Source of the DNA: Pseudooceanicola pacificus
Lineage (GTDB): Bacteria > Pseudomonadota > Alphaproteobacteria > Rhodobacterales > Rhodobacteraceae
Assembly (NCBI RefSeq): GCF_009789075.1
Contig: NZ_WNXQ01000001.1
Span: forward strand, 124,001 to 188,000
Direction of reading: 5' to 3'
DNA: 64,000 bases
A program made the translations under genes and the position numbers. Under the pieces are notes generated by a model. The model made no database searches, was not told where the DNA came from, and saw nothing but the letters and a program-made list of their open reading frames with translations. Each line of letters starts with the position of its first letter. Position 1 is the first letter of the stretch. Below are positions 62,776-64,000 of this stretch, in pieces.

Positions 62776-62846
62776 GTATCCTCCCTGAGGCGGCTCCGGG
62801 CCGCCAATGGCCGGATGCTAGCGCCCGCGCGCGGCCCGGGAAAGGG

Positions 62847-63872
62847 TTAACGCCGCCCCAGCATCGCCAGACGGATCAGCGTCCGCTCCACCAGCGCCAT
62901 CGCCGGGGCGTTCTGCCCGGCAGAGCGCAGCTGCAGGTCGGTCTCGATGATCATGGTCAGGGCGTCTTCCAGCCGGGCGGCGCCCCAGGCCTGCGCCTGC
63001 CGCAGGATCCGGTCGCGGCGGGGGCCGAACACCGGCGGGCGCAGGCGCGAGATCCCCTCGGACGGCCCGCCGGGCGCGCTGGCCACGGCGTAGAGGATGC
63101 GGAAATGCCGGATCGCCCCGATGCACAGGCCCGTCGCATGGACCCCCTGCGCCGATAGCCGCTGCATCACCGGCCCGATCTCGCCGGGCCGCGCCTCGGC
63201 CACGATGTCGAGCACGTCGTCGATCTCGGCCTCGGTGGAGCCGGGGGCGCAGGCGGCGATATCGGCGGCGCTGAACGGCGCGGGATCGCCCAGCTTGTAA
63301 AGCGCGAGCTTTTCCAGCGTCTGGCGGAAATCGCCCGGGTCGATGGTCAGCGCCAGGGCCGAGAGGTCGCGCAGCGCGTCCTGCCCCAGTTCGCCCAGGC
63401 CCGCCTCCTTCAGCGCCGCCTCGATCTCGCCGCGCGAGGGCGGGTCGTCGTAGATCCCCACGGCATAGGCATTGCGGTGCCCCTCGAAGAACTTGCGCAG
63501 CTTCGACGTGGCCTTGAGCGCACCGGCGGTGATCACAACCTGCGCATCGCCGGGCTGCCAGTCCTCCAGCGCGGGCAGGATCAGCGGGGCCTGCTGCTCG
63601 CCCGCGTCCTCAAGGAACACCACCCGGGGGCCGGGAAAGAAGCTCTGCGCCTTGATCGCATCGGACAGGGCCGCCGGGTCCTTGCGCAGATCGCCGGCCA
63701 GCATCCGGGTCAGGCGCATCTCTTCCTCGCCCTGCGGACCGACCAGCGCCTTGACCACCTGCTGGCGGCGCAGGGCGACGCGCATGGCATCGCCGCCGTA
63801 GATCAGGATTCCGGTCTTGTCCGGGTCGGGCCGGGCGAAATAGCCCGGCGCGTCGCGGGCCGAAAGCTTCAT
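62847..63872 (-). CDS. holA: DNA polymerase III delta subunit HolA
   Basis: This 341-residue clamp-loader subunit has the N-terminal GILIYGGDAMRVALRRQQVV, a degenerate AAA+ domain (VVFLEDAGEQQAPLILPALEDW, QVVITAGALKATSKLRKFFE), a lid and the C-terminal collar (RLRPPVFGPRRDRILRQAQAW). Its start overlaps the lptE stop, so the two are co-translated. The gene order is the usual one for Rhodobacteraceae. Confidence 0.94.
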   Translation of the reverse strand: MKLSARDAPGYFARPDPDKTGILIYGGDAMRVALRRQQVVKALVGPQGEEEMRLTRMLAGDLRKDPAALSDAIKAQSFFPGPRVVFLEDAGEQQAPLILPALEDWQPGDAQVVITAGALKATSKLRKFFEGHRNAYAVGIYDDPPSRGEIEAALKEAGLGELGQDALRDLSALALTIDPGDFRQTLEKLALYKLGDPAPFSAADIAACAPGSTEAEIDDVLDIVAEARPGEIGPVMQRLSAQGVHATGLCIGAIRHFRILYAVASAPGGPSEGISRLRPPVFGPRRDRILRQAQAWGAARLEDALTMIIETDLQLRSAGQNAPAMALVERTLIRLAMLGRR

Positions 63873-64000
63873 GCCGGCAGGCTCGGCGCCAGGGCGATCA
63901 GGCGGGTGGTCAGCTGATCGGCCAGGATCACCATCAGCCGGTCGCGGGCATCGTCATTGGCTGCCCGCGTCGCGACGGTGGAACCGGTGGCGGAATAGCC
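63869..64000 (-). CDS. lptE: LPS assembly lipoprotein LptE, C-terminal part (continues past window)
   Basis: The last 43 codons of a minus-strand gene read GYSATGSTVATRAANDDARD and then RLMVILADQLTTRLIALAPSL. This matches the LptE end that follows the LptD-plug core. The stop overlaps the holA start. The lipobox and N-terminus are outside the window, so the call rests on the tail and the holA context. Confidence 0.7.
   Translation of the reverse strand, partial: GYSATGSTVATRAANDDARDRLMVILADQLTTRLIALAPSLPA

Overview
The window is a high-GC alphaproteobacterial chromosome segment, most likely from the Rhodobacteraceae (Roseobacter group). The evidence is the gene content (a DUF2125 protein, a YhhQ/ArfB neighbourhood, holA next to lptE, TRAP transporters, MbfA), a GAAC-N7-GAAC SOS box of the alphaproteobacterial LexA type, CtrA-like sites at flagellar genes, and Shine-Dalgarno sequences matching a 16S 3' end of CACCUCCUUUCU. 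Almost all of it looks like core chromosome. I see no insertion sequence, prophage, CRISPR array, rRNA or tRNA. The exception is the first 300 bases, which are visibly AT-richer and hold the tail of a secreted-type serine protease.

Layout. 1-5600: protease tail, then a minus-strand series of arfB, a tiny overlapping-ORF/RNA element, yhhQ, a phytase-like protein, mepA, an MFS transporter and a thioesterase. 5731-8951: plus-strand yggT-type gene, recQ and yaaA. 9075-11360: a large hybrid histidine kinase, divergent from an envelope operon (11439-19499) of alpha-2-macroglobulin, a glycolipid-binding domain protein and PBP1C. 19503-24110: membrane protein, recO, an orphan imuB behind an SOS box, trhO. 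24110-32128: an MFS transporter and a TetR regulator, then a catabolic cassette of TRAP transporter (P, Q, M), cyclase-family hydrolase, FAH-family hydrolase and CMD-family protein. 32184-37008: an exopolysaccharide module (dehydratase, sugar transferase, epimerase, and a divergent Wza-like export lipoprotein). 37114-38133: an amidohydrolase. 38206-44076: a compact flagellar block motB-flgE-flgK-flgL-flgI. 44247-50438: enoyl-CoA hydratase, truB with a uracil-DNA glycosylase, an XRE-GNAT-DMT operon, an I78 inhibitor lipoprotein, glutathione-dependent formaldehyde dehydrogenase and an ACT protein. 50439-55216: CDF transporter, decayed sequence, a NYN-domain protein, and a TetR regulator divergent from mbfA. 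55217-64000: IMPase-like, pmbA, DUF2125, SDR, enoyl-CoA hydratase, HNH, flavoprotein, GST, holA and the end of lptE.

How the parts fit. Three surface modules stand out: peptidoglycan and periplasmic defence (mepA, A2M-PBP1C), extracellular polysaccharide, and the flagellar rod/hook. There is also a repair and RNA-maintenance set (recQ, recO, imuB, UDG, truB, trhO, arfB, holA).

The most unusual features are small. (1) The element at 857-1030 (minus strand) has a 12-nt perfect complement of the 16S tail, two overlapping micro-ORFs, a downstream copy of the anti-SD and a terminator. (2) A two-hairpin intergenic repeat occurs in three full copies whose first stem varies with compensating changes. 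(3) A 13-copy hexanucleotide repeat lies inside a Thr-Asp repeat ORF that overlaps the TRAP dctQ start. (4) An 11-bp inverted repeat lies between the divergent polysaccharide genes.
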